This document shows positions 45,960 through 55,736 of a stretch of 64,000 bases of DNA, one piece after another. Positions within the stretch are counted from its first letter, which is position 1, and each line of letters opens with the position of its first letter. Source of the stretch: Basilea psittacipulmonis DSM 24701 (GTDB lineage: Bacteria; Pseudomonadota; Gammaproteobacteria; Burkholderiales; Burkholderiaceae_B); NCBI RefSeq assembly GCF_000743945.1, contig NZ_CP009238.1, positions 806,001 through 870,000 on the forward strand. Reading direction: 5' to 3'. The position numbers and the translations under genes are program-made. Below the pieces are notes generated by a model. It was given only the letters and a program-made list of their open reading frames with translations. It was not told where the DNA came from and made no database searches.

Positions 45960-46134
45960 GTCGCTGATGAAGATAAGTGAAACCCAAACTTCTTTGTTGG
46001 TGGTGGATAAGAATGGCTTTTTAACCCTGTGTTTACAAGCTTTAGCACAGTTTAAATAAGTCGCTGATGAAAATAAGTGAAACCCAAACTTCTTCGTTGG
46101 TGGTGGATAGGAATAGTCCCTTAACACAGTGTTT
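45933..46134 (+). repeat. 100-bp direct duplication of a gene end
   Basis: The block from 45933 to about 46032 (last 27 bases of the MetI-like gene plus the following 73) is repeated from 46033. The second copy includes the same coding end and stop codon. Only the second copy leads into a functional terminator; the matching part of the first is degraded. Confidence 0.92.
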
Positions 46135-46155
46135 ACCTCTGTTAAGGGGCTTTTT
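46116..46155 (+). terminator. intrinsic terminator after the duplication
   Basis: An 11-bp stem (46116-46126 with 46140-46150, one G-U) is followed by TTTTT. It serves the MetI-like gene. Confidence 0.88.
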
Positions 46156-46232
46156 ATTGAACGGCTAACTTAAAATCGTTTTTTCTAATAAGTACGAAAC
46201 ATGCTCGGGCTAGGTTTAGTCAGCAGATATAG

Positions 46233-46327
46233 CGATTTAAAAGTTCTCGCACGAACATTCGTATCGAATCATCGGCCGACTTCGAGAGGGTGGATATCAA
46301 TTTAAAAACTCTCTGCACGAACGTTCG
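46233..46327. repeat. diverged direct repeat containing CGAACGTTCG palindrome
   Basis: 46233-46261 and 46298-46327 share ATTTAAAA, then GCACGAAC, TTCG with a few changes, 65 bases apart. The second contains the perfect palindrome CGAACGTTCG (46318-46327); the first has CGAACATTCG. The rest of the gap to recJ shows nothing else. Confidence 0.5.
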
Positions 46328-46373
46328 CCCATAGACTTTTCATGGCCTACCGATAAATAAAAAACCATGATCA

Positions 46374-48065
46374 TCAAACCTGATAACGTATCATTAATTG
46401 TGTGCCTTGCCAGTTATTCCATTCATTGGGTTGAAACTCGTAAACCAGCTTAACAGGATTAGGCAAGGCTTCTTGATGATTAAACCAAACCGCATCAAAT
46501 ACCATACCGTTTTTTTCTAGTTTTGCTTTGAGATGCTTTTCTTTTAACAATGTTTGTTGGATAACTTGAAACTCATCAAAGAAAATAGGAGCGGGAAATC
46601 CAGACCCCCATACTTGCTCACTAATCAGTTTTGCATTTTCAAAACAGCTCAATTCAGTAGGCAAACCACCATCTGTTTCAACGGTTGGTTCAAAATTTGT
46701 TTTGCCTGTTAATTCGATTACCGCCTCATCTAAAGCTTGATGAAAGATAGCTAAGGTATCTTTTTTGATACTGACACCTGCTGCCATCGCATGCCCACCA
46801 AAACTAATGATAATGTCTGGATGTCGCTTGGACACGAGATCTAAGACATCTCTGATATGCACGTCTGGAATGGAACGAGCGGAACCTTTGTAAAAACCAT
46901 GTTCACTGGGAGCAAAGACAATGGTGGGTTTCCAATATTTTTCTTTTAAACGAGATGCCACAATCCCAATCACTCCTTCGTGCCAGTCTTGACCAAAAGA
47001 TACGATACTTGGACGGTCCTCATTAATGTGTTCCAGGCTGCTTTCTGCTTCAACACGAATACTATCTTCAATTTGTTTGCGTTCGCGGTTAAAGTCATTT
47101 AGCTCCATAGCGAGTGTCATGGCGGTTTCTGGATCATCTGTTGTCAGCAATCTAATACCGATTTCCATATCTGCTAAACGTCCAGCGGCATTGATTCTTG
47201 GCCCAAGGAAAAAGCCTAAATCACTGGCACTTGCTTGTGAAATATTGGCACCTGATACTTTAAATAAGGCTTTGATTCCCTCGTGAGCCTTGTTATTCCT
47301 CATTAGTTTTAAACCATAGGAGACAAGAATACGATTATTTTGATCTAATTTAACCACATCTGCGACTGTGCCAAGTGCGACCATATCTAGTAATGATGCG
47401 ATATTTGGTTGGTTCTCAGCCGTGTAAACACCTTCTTGACGAAATTTAGCACGTAATGCAATTAGTACATAAAAGATAACACCACAACCCGCTAGGCTTT
47501 TAGAGGCAAAAGAGCAGTTTGCTTGATTAGGATTCACAATCGCTAAGGCATCGGGCAGTGAAGAAGAGGGTAAGTGATGATCGGTAACTAATACATCGAT
47601 CCCCACTTCTTTAGCACGTTTAATGCCGTCAAAACTCGCGATACCATTATCTACTGTAATAATTAAATCAGGTTGATAAGGGTATTGTTCTAAAATAAGA
47701 TTAATAACCGCTGCAGATAAACCATAGCCTGTTTCAAAACGATTGGGAACAAAAAAATCAATATCCGCTCCCATCATTCTTAACCCTCTCAACGCCACTG
47801 CACAAGCGGTTGCCCCATCACAGTCATAATCAGCGACCACTAAGAGTTTTTTCTTATTGTTAATGGCATGAAATAAAATTTCGCTGGCTTTATCGATGTC
47901 TTTTAAGTCTTTAGGGCTTAATAAGGAATTTAGTTCAAAAGAGGGGGCCTGTTGAATACCTCTGGCTGCCCATAAACGTGCAAGAAAAGGGTTAACGCCT
48001 TGTTGAACAAGGTTTTCGTAATTAGCTTGAGGGATAACTCTTTCGGTAACTTTTATAGGTACCAT
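46374..48065 (-). CDS. recJ: single-stranded-DNA-specific exonuclease RecJ
   Basis: RecJ degrades single-stranded DNA 5' to 3' in recombination and mismatch and base-excision repair. The 563 residues contain the DHH-family metal motifs: VADYDCDGATA (about 78-88), TVDNGI, VTDHHLPS, and the later INAAGRLAD and SFGGHAMAAG segments. It overlaps the upstream hypothetical gene by 13 bases, so it is translationally coupled to it. Confidence 0.96.
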   Translation of the reverse strand: MVPIKVTERVIPQANYENLVQQGVNPFLARLWAARGIQQAPSFELNSLLSPKDLKDIDKASEILFHAINNKKKLLVVADYDCDGATACAVALRGLRMMGADIDFFVPNRFETGYGLSAAVINLILEQYPYQPDLIITVDNGIASFDGIKRAKEVGIDVLVTDHHLPSSSLPDALAIVNPNQANCSFASKSLAGCGVIFYVLIALRAKFRQEGVYTAENQPNIASLLDMVALGTVADVVKLDQNNRILVSYGLKLMRNNKAHEGIKALFKVSGANISQASASDLGFFLGPRINAAGRLADMEIGIRLLTTDDPETAMTLAMELNDFNRERKQIEDSIRVEAESSLEHINEDRPSIVSFGQDWHEGVIGIVASRLKEKYWKPTIVFAPSEHGFYKGSARSIPDVHIRDVLDLVSKRHPDIIISFGGHAMAAGVSIKKDTLAIFHQALDEAVIELTGKTNFEPTVETDGGLPTELSCFENAKLISEQVWGSGFPAPIFFDEFQVIQQTLLKEKHLKAKLEKNGMVFDAVWFNHQEALPNPVKLVYEFQPNEWNNWQGTQLMIRYQV

Positions 48066-48847
48066 GACAAATTCCTTGATTTTTGAGGTAATAGTTTTTG
48101 AATAAATGTTCGAGGTTCAAATAAATAGACACGATCGCTAGCACAAAGATATAGACTGGATGCTTCGCGAAATAACTCATCTAGGCGTGAAAGTTGATGA
48201 AGCCAAGCTTCCCAATTTTGTTGATAAAACGTCTCTTCTAACTCACGATAAATAAAGTCTGACTGCGTGTTGGCATAAACGGCCGCATCATATATCCAAA
48301 CACTATTGCAACGATTTAGTTTTTGTTCATGAGTGGGATTTTTCAGTTGATGCCATCGCATTTGAAATTCATTCATGAATTGACGAATAGGACGATAAAT
48401 AGGGTCTTGTGGCCACCAATCGACACATAGTTGTTGGGCGATGCTGTCCGTGGTCATCGCGGGTGCAGGGTATGTTACTGGACAATACCAGAGACCTGTA
48501 CCAATAGGGCTTAATGTAGCATGAGTGTCGGCCAATATTTCTTGACAGAATGTTTGTATCTGATGATGTTCCTCCTCTGATACGGGAGGTTGAGTTAAAC
48601 AATATCCGTCTTGTGTGAATTGAATATGCACGGCTTGAATAATTAAGCCATTTTGGTAAGGAGCTGTGAATTGTTTTTGGCTTATCCATTCTAGTGGTGT
48701 TTGCCCACAAGTTGGAAGATAGTCACTTCGCACGGCACGCATTTTTTTTAGATAGTTAGCAAAGTAAGGGGCTTTTTGTTGAATCTGCGGAAACAACGCC
48801 TGCATAATTGTTTTCGGTGGTAATGTACCTGTTATAATCTTTTTCAT
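48053..48847 (-). CDS. conserved hypothetical protein upstream of recJ
   Basis: From the ATG at 48847 it encodes 264 residues; a TTG 15 bases upstream is an alternative. No signal peptide or membrane segment is seen. The protein is rich in Trp, Gln and Tyr (for example LCVDWWPQDPIYRPIRQFMNEFQMRWHQL). A similar protein is often encoded beside recJ in betaproteobacteria, with a possible link to the phosphoglycerate-mutase-like COG4255 group, but I cannot confirm this and see no catalytic motif. No clear ribosome binding site precedes the start. Confidence 0.7.
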   Translation of the reverse strand: MKKIITGTLPPKTIMQALFPQIQQKAPYFANYLKKMRAVRSDYLPTCGQTPLEWISQKQFTAPYQNGLIIQAVHIQFTQDGYCLTQPPVSEEEHHQIQTFCQEILADTHATLSPIGTGLWYCPVTYPAPAMTTDSIAQQLCVDWWPQDPIYRPIRQFMNEFQMRWHQLKNPTHEQKLNRCNSVWIYDAAVYANTQSDFIYRELEETFYQQNWEAWLHQLSRLDELFREASSLYLCASDRVYLFEPRTFIQKLLPQKSRNLSWYL

Positions 48848-48881
48848 CGGATAGTTTATCAATTTATTTTATCGTAACAAT

Positions 48882-50147
48882 ATGTCATTTGAATTTTGGA
48901 TAGGTTCTCGATACGCTGGTTTCTCAAAAGGAAAACAAAAAAACAGAGATCGTTTCGTATCTTTTTTAGCTAATAGTACCATGATTGGTATCGCATTAAG
49001 TGTCGCTATATTGATTATTGTGATGTCCGTGATGAACGGTTTTCGCTCACAAGTTCGCGATCGCATGCTTTCTATTTTACCGCATATACAGGTATATAAT
49101 GTCATGCTGGATGCAAAAAGTCAGTTAGATCATTGGCAGGATTTGGCCGATGTGGCTTACAAAAATCCTGATGTATTAGGTGCTTCGCCTTTTGTAATGG
49201 CAGGGGCAATGGTAACAAATGGTCAAACTATCCGTGGTGTGCAGGTTCAAGGCATTGATCCTAACTTGGAAGAAAACGTATCTGATTTGCCAAAACAAAT
49301 TATCTTAGGTGATTTACAGGATCTTAAAGCAGGTGAATTTAACATCGTCATGGGTAGTTATTTGGCGAATGGATTGGGCGTGAAAGTGGGGGATAAGGTG
49401 TTATTGTTTGCTCCCCAAGGTTCAGTTGGTCCCACGGGTTTTACGCCTAGAATGCGACAGTTTAAAGTAGTGGCGATTTTTTCTTCAGGCCATTATGAAT
49501 ATGATAGTTCCATGGCATTTGTGAATGATTATGATGCGGCGGCTTTGTTTAAACAGACGGCTGTTGCTGGGGTGAGACTTAAAATAAAAAATATGATCGA
49601 TGCCCCAGAAGTGGCTTATGAACTGGCGGGCCATTATCCTTTTGATATTTCGATTAAAGACTGGACACAAGATAATCGCACTTGGTTTGCGGCCGTAAAA
49701 ACGGAAAAACGTATGATGTTTTTGATTCTTTGTATGTTGGTGGCGGTCGCAGCCTTTAATCTTTTGTCTTCCTTAGTGATGACCGTTAAAGAAAAACAAA
49801 GTGATATTGCGATTTTAAGAACCTTGGGTGCTCATCCTAGTGCGGTGGCGAGAATTTTTATGATTCAAGGTAGCTTGGTCGGGATAATGGGAACGGTCTT
49901 GGGTGTGGGCTTTGGATGCTTGATCGCCGCGAATATTGATGTGATTGTGCCATTTATCGAACGTTTATTTGGCGTGCATTTCCTAGATCCCAGTATTTAT
50001 TTTATTAGTGCATTACCCTCTGAAATACAGCTATATGATGTGGTTTTTGTATCGATCACGTCCATTGTATTGTCATTTTTAGCCACACTGTATCCAAGTT
50101 GGAGAGCGTCTAGACTACAGCCTGCGGAGGTGTTAAGACATGATTAA
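48882..50147 (+). CDS. lolC: lipoprotein-releasing system permease LolC/LolE
   Basis: The Lol complex extracts outer-membrane lipoproteins from the inner membrane for LolA. The 421 residues have the FtsX-family layout: one N-terminal membrane helix (about 29-50), a large periplasmic domain, and three C-terminal helices, with LATLYPSWRASRLQPAEVLR at the end. Only one permease gene precedes lolD, so it may be a LolF-type hybrid doing the work of both LolC and LolE. No ribosome binding site is visible before the ATG. lolD overlaps it by eight bases. Confidence 0.93.
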   Translation: MSFEFWIGSRYAGFSKGKQKNRDRFVSFLANSTMIGIALSVAILIIVMSVMNGFRSQVRDRMLSILPHIQVYNVMLDAKSQLDHWQDLADVAYKNPDVLGASPFVMAGAMVTNGQTIRGVQVQGIDPNLEENVSDLPKQIILGDLQDLKAGEFNIVMGSYLANGLGVKVGDKVLLFAPQGSVGPTGFTPRMRQFKVVAIFSSGHYEYDSSMAFVNDYDAAALFKQTAVAGVRLKIKNMIDAPEVAYELAGHYPFDISIKDWTQDNRTWFAAVKTEKRMMFLILCMLVAVAAFNLLSSLVMTVKEKQSDIAILRTLGAHPSAVARIFMIQGSLVGIMGTVLGVGFGCLIAANIDVIVPFIERLFGVHFLDPSIYFISALPSEIQLYDVVFVSITSIVLSFLATLYPSWRASRLQPAEVLRHD

Positions 50148-50826
50148 TGTATCGTCTCATGCGTTAAAAGCAACATCCATTTATAAATCTTATGCACAAG
50201 GTAATGATGAATTGCAGATCCTTAAAGGCATTGATTTGGAGATTCAACGAGGTGAAATGCTGGCGATCATGGGGAGTTCAGGTTCTGGTAAAAGTACCTT
50301 ATTACATATTTTAGGAACATTGGATTTACCGACTTCAGGTCAGCTTTGGATTGATGGGGTGGAAATTGGCTCATTATCAGAAAAAGAACGTAGTCGGGTA
50401 CGAAACGAAAAATTAGGATTTGTGTATCAGTTTCACCATCTATTACCTGAATTTAATGCTTTGGATAATATTGCCATGCCTTTGATTTTAAGACGTATGC
50501 CTAAGCATCAGGCACGAGAAAAAGCGGCGATGATGTTGGAAAAAATTGGTTTGGCTGCACGTGCGATGCATATGCCTGGTCAATTATCAGGGGGTGAAAG
50601 ACAAAGAGTGGCATTGGCTCGTGCATTGGTGACGGATCCTGTTTGTGTATTGGCCGATGAACCCACAGGAAATTTGGATAATGAAACGGCCGAACGAATG
50701 TATGATTTGTTGTGTGAAGTCAATCAGTTATTTAAGACTTCTTTTTTAATCGTCACTCACGATGCTCAGTTAGCGTCAAAAGCGGATCGTTGTTTATATA
50801 TGGAAAAAGGAAAATTGCAGGTTTGA
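50140..50826 (+). CDS. lolD: lipoprotein-releasing system ATPase LolD
   Basis: LolD powers lipoprotein release with LolC/E. The 228 residues contain Walker A GSSGSGKST, the LolD motif FVYQFHHLLPEFNALDN (the Q-loop region contacting LolC/E), the signature LSGGERQRVALARAL and Walker B CVLADEPTGNLD. It overlaps lolC. No terminator is seen before the glycine riboswitch. Confidence 0.96.
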   Translation: MINVSSHALKATSIYKSYAQGNDELQILKGIDLEIQRGEMLAIMGSSGSGKSTLLHILGTLDLPTSGQLWIDGVEIGSLSEKERSRVRNEKLGFVYQFHHLLPEFNALDNIAMPLILRRMPKHQAREKAAMMLEKIGLAARAMHMPGQLSGGERQRVALARALVTDPVCVLADEPTGNLDNETAERMYDLLCEVNQLFKTSFLIVTHDAQLASKADRCLYMEKGKLQV

Positions 50827-50867
50827 TACTTTTCATTTTCTATTTTTATAGGTAAACTATTATCAGC

Positions 50868-51063
50868 TAGATGGCAGGTCAAGAGAATGTTTATCTCACT
50901 TAGATAAGCTACCGAAGGCGCAAATACCCATAATCGCTCAGGTTCTAGTATTGTCCTGTCAGAGTATATACTCTAATAGCACTCTGGAGAGTTCTGACTT
51001 ATCGAATGAATAAGATTCAGACGCCGAAGGTGATTAACTCTCAGGCACAAGGACAGAGGGGGC
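50868..51063 (+). promoter_or_regulatory. tandem glycine riboswitch upstream of gcvT
   Basis: Two aptamers are visible. The first (about 50868-50960) has ACCGAAGGCGCAA and CGCTCAGG; the second (about 50980-51063) has GCCGAAGGTGATTAACTCTCAGGC followed by GGACAGAGG split from the first by a short linker. These are hallmark blocks of the glycine riboswitch. It lies upstream of gcvTHP, the usual target. Glycine binding turns the cleavage system on in known cases. Confidence 0.93.
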
Positions 51064-51082
51064 ATACTAGAAAACTAGTATG
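51063..51082 (+). promoter_or_regulatory. hairpin in the riboswitch expression platform
   Basis: CATACTAG and CTAGTATG form a perfect 8-bp stem with an AAAA loop directly after aptamer 2. No T-tract follows, so it is not a terminator. ATACTAG (51064-51070) can alternatively pair with CTAGTAT in aptamer 1 (50945-50951). Confidence 0.55.
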
Positions 51083-51105
51083 AAAAATAATACAGAGGTG
51101 CTTTT

Positions 51106-52179
51106 ATGAGTTTAAAACAGACTTTTTTATTTCCAGTACATCAGGCTTCCGGTGCCAAAATGGTTGATTTTGGAGGATGGGAGATGCCTGTTTCATATGG
51201 TTCTCAGATAGAAGAACACCATGCGGTACGCCAAAATGCAGGTATGTTTGATGTATCACATATGTTGAATATTGATCTCGTGGGAACGGATGCGAGATCT
51301 TTTTTACGTTATCTTCTTGCTAATGATGTGGCACGCTTAACCACTTCTGGTAAAGCTTTATATACGTGTATGCTGAATCCAGAGGGTGGGGTGATTGATG
51401 ATTTGATCGTGTATTTCTTTGAAGAAGATAAATGGCGTATCGTGGTCAATGCAGCGACAGCAGAGGGCGATATAGCTTGGATGAATGAAGTGGCTAAGAA
51501 TTATAACGTCAGCCTAACGCCACGTCGTGATTTAGCGATGATCGCTGTCCAAGGTCCTCATGCAAGAGAAAAAGTCACTACGGTTCGTCCAGAATGGAAA
51601 GATGCTCTAGCATTAACGCCTTTTAACGGTAAGTTGTTCGGTGAGGTATTAGTGGCTCGCACAGGCTATACTGGTGAAGATGGTTTTGAAGTTGTCTTAC
51701 CAGGAAATGATGCGGCGAAACTATGGCAGGATTTAGCGGCAGCAGGCGTTCAACCATGTGGGCTAGGAGCTAGAGATACCTTGCGTCTAGAAGCAGGTAT
51801 GAATCTTTATGGACAAGATATGAACACCGAAACACAGCCTTATCAATCAGGTTTGGCTTGGACCGTCAGTTTGAAAGACGAGAATAGAGATTTCATTGGA
51901 AAATCAGCTTTGCTTAACCATCCTCGTAAGAACGCCTTTTTAGGCTTAAAACTTGAAGGTAAAGGTGTGATGCGTGCTCATATGCCTGTTTATACGGAAA
52001 AAGGCGAAGGAGAAACGACTTCAGGTACGATGTCTCCTACGATGGGCGTATCGATTGCCTTTGCTCGTTTGCCAGAGGGCGTAGTGGCGGGCGATAAAGT
52101 TGAAGTGGGTATTCGTGATAAACGTGTGCCTGCGGTGGTTTGCACATTGCCTTTTGTGCGTAATGGACAAATTTTGTAA
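51106..52179 (+). CDS. gcvT: glycine cleavage system T protein (aminomethyltransferase)
   Basis: GcvT transfers the methylene carbon of glycine from lipoylated GcvH to tetrahydrofolate and releases ammonia. The 357 residues contain [20 protein letters not shown] and GMFDVSHM at the start and the family segment [18 protein letters not shown] lies upstream of the ATG. gcvH and gcvP follow with short gaps; expression is under the glycine riboswitch. Confidence 0.98.
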   Translation: MSLKQTFLFPVHQASGAKMVDFGGWEMPVSYGSQIEEHHAVRQNAGMFDVSHMLNIDLVGTDARSFLRYLLANDVARLTTSGKALYTCMLNPEGGVIDDLIVYFFEEDKWRIVVNAATAEGDIAWMNEVAKNYNVSLTPRRDLAMIAVQGPHAREKVTTVRPEWKDALALTPFNGKLFGEVLVARTGYTGEDGFEVVLPGNDAAKLWQDLAAAGVQPCGLGARDTLRLEAGMNLYGQDMNTETQPYQSGLAWTVSLKDENRDFIGKSALLNHPRKNAFLGLKLEGKGVMRAHMPVYTEKGEGETTSGTMSPTMGVSIAFARLPEGVVAGDKVEVGIRDKRVPAVVCTLPFVRNGQIL

Positions 52180-52209
52180 TTCACCTAATATGACGTTTAA
52201 GGAGTCAAT

Positions 52210-52584
52210 ATGAACTTACCAAATGATCGCAAATATACTGAATCTCATGAATGGGTAAAAGTAGAAGGAGACTATGTTTTAGTTGGTATCACTGACGATG
52301 CTCAAGACCAGCTAGGAGATATGGTTTATGTAGGAGATGTAGAAGTAGGCGCTGAATTGAAAGCTGGCGAAACCGCTGCAGTGGTAGAGTCGGTGAAAGC
52401 TGCCTCTGATGTGTATGCTCCTGTATCAGGTGAAGTGCTTGAGTTTAATGAAGCATTAGAATCTGAACCTAACTTGGTTAATTCAGATCCTTACGGTAGC
52501 TGGATCTTTAAACTAAAACCAGCTGATATGTCAGAGTTAAACGGTCTTTTAGACGCTGACGCATATTCTAAACTAGCACATTAA
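52210..52584 (+). CDS. gcvH: glycine cleavage system H protein
   Basis: GcvH carries the aminomethyl group on its lipoyl arm between GcvP and GcvT. The 124 residues have the lipoylation site Lys63 in [24 protein letters not shown] lies upstream of the ATG, 30 bases after gcvT. Confidence 0.98.
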   Translation: MNLPNDRKYTESHEWVKVEGDYVLVGITDDAQDQLGDMVYVGDVEVGAELKAGETAAVVESVKAASDVYAPVSGEVLEFNEALESEPNLVNSDPYGSWIFKLKPADMSELNGLLDADAYSKLAH

Positions 52585-52604
52585 TATCCAATTTTGGAGT
52601 CGTC

Positions 52605-55463
52605 ATGTTAGGTGATATTAACAAAGCGTTCATCGGCCGTCATATCGGCCCTAACGCAGCAGATCAAGCAGAAATGCTGGCCGTTGTCGGTGCTAAAGAT
52701 CTAGATGATTTGGTTCATCAGATTGTGCCACCGAATATTTTGATGAAAAACGAGATGGCATTGGGCGAACCGATGTCTGAAGTCGGTGCCTTAGCACGCA
52801 TTAAAGCGATTGCATCGAAAAACAAAATTCATCGCAGTTATATCGGCCAAGGCTATTATGGTACTTACACGCCAAATGTAATTTTGCGTAATATTTTAGA
52901 AAATCCCGCGTGGTACACGGCTTATACGCCATACCAACCCGAGATCTCTCAAGGACGTTTGGAAGCCTTATTAAATTTCCAGACGATGATCACTGATTTA
53001 ACGGGGCTAGACGTGGCGAATGCTTCATTACTAGATGAAGCAACGGCTGCGGCAGAAGCGATGACTTTGGCCTTACGTAGCTCTAAATCAAAAAGCAAAG
53101 TCTTTTTTGTTTCTCATCATGTTCACCCCCAAACTTGGGAAGTCTTGAAAACTCGAGCAAGTGGCCTAGGCATTGAGTTAGTCAAAGGTTGCGAGAAACA
53201 AGAGATTCCTGAGTGTTTTGGTGTCTTACTTCAGTATCCTCATAGTTTGGGTGAGGTGGCGGATTACCGTAGCTTGGCTGAAGATTTGAAACAAAAAGGC
53301 GTGGTGATTGCGGTAGCAACAGACTTATTGGCACTGGCTATCTTAACGCCACCAGGTCAGTGGGGAGCTGATATTGCCATTGGTTCAGCTCAACGCTTTG
53401 GTGTACCGATGGGGTTTGGTGGCCCTCACGCTGGATTTATGGCATGTGCAGACAAATTTAAACGCAATATGCCAGGCCGATTAGTAGGGGTATCTTTAGA
53501 TGCTCAAGGCAAACCAGCTTTACGCCTTGCTTTACAAACACGTGAACAACACATCCGTCGTGAAAAAGCGACTTCTAATATTTGTACTGCACAGGTATTG
53601 CTAGCAATCATGGCCAGCATGTATGCGGTTTACCATGGTGCAGACGGTGTGGTAAATATTGCTAAACGTGTGCATCATTTGACGCATGCCTTGCGTGTAT
53701 CATTAGAAAAAATGGGACTTAAAGTGCTGAATGAATATGCTTTTGATACATTGCATATTGCTTCAGATAAGGCTCGTCAGATTGTAACGGTTGCACGTGA
53801 ACAAGGGATTAATTTGCGTGAATTGGACGATACGCATTTTGCTTTATCTTTGGATGAAACGGTGACCGAATGCGATATTCAGACCTTATTAAACATCATT
53901 GCTCAAGCGATAGAGGCTCATGCAGTTGAATTCAAGGCTTGCGACGAAGCGACGTTACATTTACCTCAAGCACTTCAACGTCAAACGCCCGTTCTTGTGC
54001 ATCCTGTGTTCTCAAGCGTCAGTTCAGAAACGGATATGTTGCGTTATTTACGCCATTTGGCCGATATGGACTTGGCGTTGGATCGTAGCATGATTCCACT
54101 GGGTTCTTGCACGATGAAATTGAATGCAACGGCCGAGATGATTCCGATTACATGGCCTGAATTTGCGAATTTACATCCATTTGCACCTGCTGATCAAACA
54201 GAAGGTTATCAACAGTTAACAACAGAGTTAGCTCAGTTCCTATGTGCGATTACAGGTTATGATGCGGTGAGTTTACAACCTAACTCAGGTGCTCAAGGTG
54301 AATTTGCTGGATTGATGGCTATCCGTGGTTATCATCATGCGAATGGTCAATTCCAAAGAGATGTGTGCTTAATTCCTGCTTCTGCTCATGGCACAAACCC
54401 AGCATCAGCAGCGATGGCGGGTATGTCAGTGGTAGTGGTGGCTTCTGATGCACAGGGTAACGTGGATGTTGAGGATTTGAAAGCGAAGATTGCCCAAGTA
54501 GGCGATAAATTGGCGGCTTTGATGATTACTTATCCATCTACTCACGGGGTGTTTGAAGAAAGCATTACTCAGATTTGTGAGTTAGTTCATGAAGCAGGCG
54601 GTCAGGTTTATCTTGATGGGGCGAATATGAACGCCATGGTAGGCTTGGCTCAACCTGGTAAATTTGGCTCAGATGTCTCTCATTTGAACCTGCACAAAAC
54701 CTTTAGTATTCCTCACGGTGGTGGTGGGCCTGGTGTTGGACCGATTGGGGTTCGTGCTCACTTGGCACCTTACTTACCAGGTGTGGTGGACAGTAAAGGT
54801 CAGTTACCTGAAACAGCGAAAATTGGCCCTGTTTCAGCAGCACCTTTTGGTTCAGCTAGTGTGTTGCCTATTTCTTGGATGTATATTGTGATGATGGGGG
54901 CAGAGGGCTTGCGTAAAGCGACTCAGTCAGCGTTATTAAACGCGAATTACATTGCGACGCGTTTAGCAGACCATTATCCAATTTTATATACAGGACGTAA
55001 TCAGCGTGTCGCTCATGAATGTATTTTGGATTTAAGACCGATCAAAGATGCTAGCGGTATTACCGTTGATGATGTGGCTAAACGTTTGATTGACTATGGT
55101 TTCCATGCACCTACCATGAGCTTCCCTGTTCCAGGTACGTTGATGGTGGAACCGACTGAATCTGAATCGAAGTACGAGTTGGATCGTTTTATCAATGCCA
55201 TGATCGCGATTCGAGAAGAAATTCAGGCGGTACAAGATGGACGTTTAGATGCGGTGGATAATGTGTTAAAGAATGCCCCACACACTGCAGAAATGTTGGT
55301 CTCAGATGATTGGAAACATCCATATGAGCGGCAATCTGCTGCGTATCCGAAAGGCGTTCATCCTCGTTATAAGTATTGGAGCCCTGTGGCTCGTGTTGAT
55401 AATGCTTATGGCGATCGTAACTTAGTTTGCACTTGCCCACCTATTGAGGCTTATGTAGATTAA
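52605..55463 (+). CDS. gcvP: glycine dehydrogenase (decarboxylating), P protein
   Basis: GcvP decarboxylates glycine with PLP and passes the rest to GcvH. The 952 residues are the fused form containing both the alpha- and beta-type halves. The PLP lysine is Lys698 in [18 protein letters not shown]. Family motifs such as RHIGPN near the start and [11 protein letters not shown] are intact. GGAG lies upstream of the ATG, 20 bases after gcvH. A terminator follows. Confidence 0.98.
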   Translation: MLGDINKAFIGRHIGPNAADQAEMLAVVGAKDLDDLVHQIVPPNILMKNEMALGEPMSEVGALARIKAIASKNKIHRSYIGQGYYGTYTPNVILRNILENPAWYTAYTPYQPEISQGRLEALLNFQTMITDLTGLDVANASLLDEATAAAEAMTLALRSSKSKSKVFFVSHHVHPQTWEVLKTRASGLGIELVKGCEKQEIPECFGVLLQYPHSLGEVADYRSLAEDLKQKGVVIAVATDLLALAILTPPGQWGADIAIGSAQRFGVPMGFGGPHAGFMACADKFKRNMPGRLVGVSLDAQGKPALRLALQTREQHIRREKATSNICTAQVLLAIMASMYAVYHGADGVVNIAKRVHHLTHALRVSLEKMGLKVLNEYAFDTLHIASDKARQIVTVAREQGINLRELDDTHFALSLDETVTECDIQTLLNIIAQAIEAHAVEFKACDEATLHLPQALQRQTPVLVHPVFSSVSSETDMLRYLRHLADMDLALDRSMIPLGSCTMKLNATAEMIPITWPEFANLHPFAPADQTEGYQQLTTELAQFLCAITGYDAVSLQPNSGAQGEFAGLMAIRGYHHANGQFQRDVCLIPASAHGTNPASAAMAGMSVVVVASDAQGNVDVEDLKAKIAQVGDKLAALMITYPSTHGVFEESITQICELVHEAGGQVYLDGANMNAMVGLAQPGKFGSDVSHLNLHKTFSIPHGGGGPGVGPIGVRAHLAPYLPGVVDSKGQLPETAKIGPVSAAPFGSASVLPISWMYIVMMGAEGLRKATQSALLNANYIATRLADHYPILYTGRNQRVAHECILDLRPIKDASGITVDDVAKRLIDYGFHAPTMSFPVPGTLMVEPTESESKYELDRFINAMIAIREEIQAVQDGRLDAVDNVLKNAPHTAEMLVSDDWKHPYERQSAAYPKGVHPRYKYWSPVARVDNAYGDRNLVCTCPPIEAYVD

Positions 55464-55484
55464 TGTTTTTTCTTTCATAAGACC

Positions 55485-55518
55485 ACTCCCTATTTCTTCT
55501 TGAGGTAGGGAGTTTTTT
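55485..55518 (+). terminator. intrinsic terminator after gcvP
   Basis: A perfect 8-bp stem (55485-55492 with 55506-55513) and a T-tract to 55518. Confidence 0.88.
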
Positions 55519-55542
55519 ATATGCTTATTCGGTAAATACTGA

Positions 55543-55686
55543 GTGAATGCCTGCTTGAGGTGTTTGTGGATGGGAGGCAGAGGAGTGATGAGTGTGTTTT
55601 ATGTGTGATGTATGGTGAATGGCTGCTTGAGGTGTTTTGAGGTGAGGTGGGAGAGTGATGAGCGTGTTTTATGTCTGATGTATGGT
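55543..55686. repeat. 72-bp direct repeat, two copies
   Basis: Copies start at 55543 and 55615 and share GCTTGAGGTGTTT, GAGTGATGAG and GTGTTTTATGT, then TGATGTATGGTG, with several substitutions. They lie between the gcvP terminator and the first EamA gene. Confidence 0.85.
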
Positions 55687-55736
55687 GGATAATAATAAAA
55701 AAATCAGTAACTGAATGAGATTAAAGGTGTTTGACT

